Source: a bacterium (GTDB lineage Bacteria > UBP18 > UBA7526). From it: a stretch of 6,482 nt of DNA. Made by a program: the position numbers and the translations under genes. The DNA is taken from NCBI GenBank assembly GCA_011049955.1, contig DRGV01000109.1:1-6482 (forward strand), in the 5' to 3' direction. The notes under the pieces were generated by a model. It was not told where the DNA came from. It searched no databases and worked only from the letters and a program-made list of their open reading frames with translations. The first letter of the stretch is position 1. The number at the start of each line of letters is the position of its first letter. This document shows positions 5,708 through 6,482 of this stretch, piece after piece.

Positions 5708-6337
5708 ATGAAATTCTTTACTAATGAGATAAAGGTGGGGATTGTGGCAGCCATGGCTATTGTGATATTAATTTTCTCTGCCTTCATTGTGAGGAAGGGT
5801 GAGGTTCGGGGCTTCCGGACCAGGGAATATACTATTAAAATTATCTTCAACTTCGTTGGTGGGCTGAAGGAGACCGCTCCCGTTAGATTGGCTGGGGTAA
5901 AGGTGGGGCAGGTGGAGAGAATACGCTTTATCCAGGAACCCACTACCAAGGTGGAGACTACTATCACCTTAAAGGAGGCCATTCAATTGCGGGGGGATGC
6001 TCAGTTCTCAATAACTGTGGTGGGCCTCTTGGGAGAGAAGTATATTGAGATCACCCCGGGCTCTCTCGATGCTCCCATTATTAAGCCCGGGGCTACTCTA
6101 ATTGGTAAAGATGCGGTAGACATAAGTGAGGTACTATCCAGTGCGCGAGGAGCCATGGAGGATTTAGGAGGCATCCTCTCTTCTGTAAGGGGAGGAAAGG
6201 GGACCGCAGGAAAGTTAGTGACTGATGAGGAACTCTATGATAACCTCAATGCCATGATTAAAAATCTAAGGGAATTATCTGAAGAGGTGAAGGAACATCC
6301 CTGGAAACTATTCCGGAAGGGAAAAAAGAAGAAGTGA
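5708..6337 (+). CDS. mlaD: MlaD-family MCE-domain lipid-binding protein
   Basis: MCE proteins are anchored in the inner membrane and assemble periplasmic rings with a hydrophobic lipid channel. The 209-residue product has a short cytoplasmic start, one membrane anchor (about 10-28), and an MCE domain (about 39-117) with GLKETAPVRLAGVKVGQVE (52-70) and the pore-loop region VVGLLGEKYIEITPG (104-118). A helical C-terminus follows (about 137-197), including GTAGKLVTDEELYDNL, and the protein ends in a lysine-rich tail. E. coli MlaD is 183 residues, so this is slightly longer. It has one MCE domain, unlike PqiB or YebT. No mlaC, mlaB or mlaA homologue is within the window. The TGA stop overlaps TGAA directly before a terminal-repeat motif like that at rplI. 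Confidence 0.94.
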   Translation: MKFFTNEIKVGIVAAMAIVILIFSAFIVRKGEVRGFRTREYTIKIIFNFVGGLKETAPVRLAGVKVGQVERIRFIQEPTTKVETTITLKEAIQLRGDAQFSITVVGLLGEKYIEITPGSLDAPIIKPGATLIGKDAVDISEVLSSARGAMEDLGGILSSVRGGKGTAGKLVTDEELYDNLNAMIKNLRELSEEVKEHPWKLFRKGKKKK

Positions 6338-6338
6338 A

Positions 6339-6470
6339 CCCCGCACCTTTTACCATGTTCTATAATTTATCGTATCGGAATTTGAACAAATTCAATTCCG
6401 ATCCCGCACCAGAGCAAAGCTCGATGCGGGACTAAACCGATACGAACCCAGCCTCTTTAATAAAAGGTGC
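6339..6470. repeat. Nested inverted-repeat element after mlaD
   Basis: The outer arms GCACCTTTTA (6343-6352) and TAAAAGGTGC (6461-6470) are perfect complements. Inside, CGTATCGG (6371-6378) pairs with CCGATACG (6437-6444). Within that, ATCGGAATT(T)GAA (6374-6386) pairs with TTCAATTCCGAT (6391-6402), one bulged T, loop CAAA. TCCCGCA (6402-6408) pairs with TGCGGGA (6425-6431), enclosing GAGC-AAA-GCTC. The second and third pairings share 6374-6378 and exclude each other. CCCCGCACCTTT (6339-6350) matches the left terminus of the element at rplI except for the first base, and also follows TGAA. No gene is seen in 6338-6482. Confidence 0.7.
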
Positions 6471-6482
6471 TGCCCAAAGGGA

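Noticed and set aside
6361..6366. TATAAT as a promoter -10 box
   Set aside because: No -35-like sequence lies 16-18 bp upstream, and no gene start follows within the window.

Overview
The window comes from the chromosome of a diderm (Gram-negative type) bacterium. A replication/translation housekeeping block (ribosomal protein L9, replicative helicase DnaB) is followed by alanine racemase, which feeds peptidoglycan synthesis, and by a compact MlaE-MlaF-MlaD set, the membrane core of an MCE-type lipid transporter between the inner and outer membranes. All genes are on the + strand and all seven main reading frames are intact. Arginine is mostly AGA/AGG, ATA is common for Ile, and base composition is moderate. 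This would fit a poorly cultivated deep-branching diderm lineage, but nothing here fixes a phylum.

Layout: 1-144 is a leader holding a short inverted-repeat element inserted at the rplI start; rplI (145-588); a small three-helix membrane protein of unknown role (592-921); a 258-nt spacer of scrambled short repeats; dnaB (1180-2541); a long-hairpin spacer; alr (2668-3798); another long-hairpin spacer; mlaE (3936-4706); repeat copy A; mlaF (4830-5576); repeat copy B; mlaD (5708-6337); and a 145-nt tail (6338-6482) of nested inverted repeats with no gene.

The genes are ordinary; the spaces between them are not. Every gap except the 3-nt rplI/membrane-protein junction holds a different foldable repeat. 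The clearest case is at rplI. A 109-bp element (37-145) with perfect 12-bp terminal inverted repeats is flanked by an exact 4-bp duplication, TGAA. Removing the element and one TGAA restores an ideal ribosome-binding site, a 6-nt spacer and ATG AAG GTA, the normal start of L9. The element therefore appears to have landed on the start codon and rebuilt it: its last base supplies the A and the duplication supplies the TG. The same terminal motif, again directly after TGAA, starts the repeat tail behind mlaD.

Inside the mla set, two nearly identical repeats of about 121 bp flank mlaF as direct repeats. They carry the mlaE stop codon at one end and SD-like bases at the other. The window thus reads as a conventional gene cluster whose intercistronic RNA has been remodelled by several families of small, probably non-autonomous repeats.
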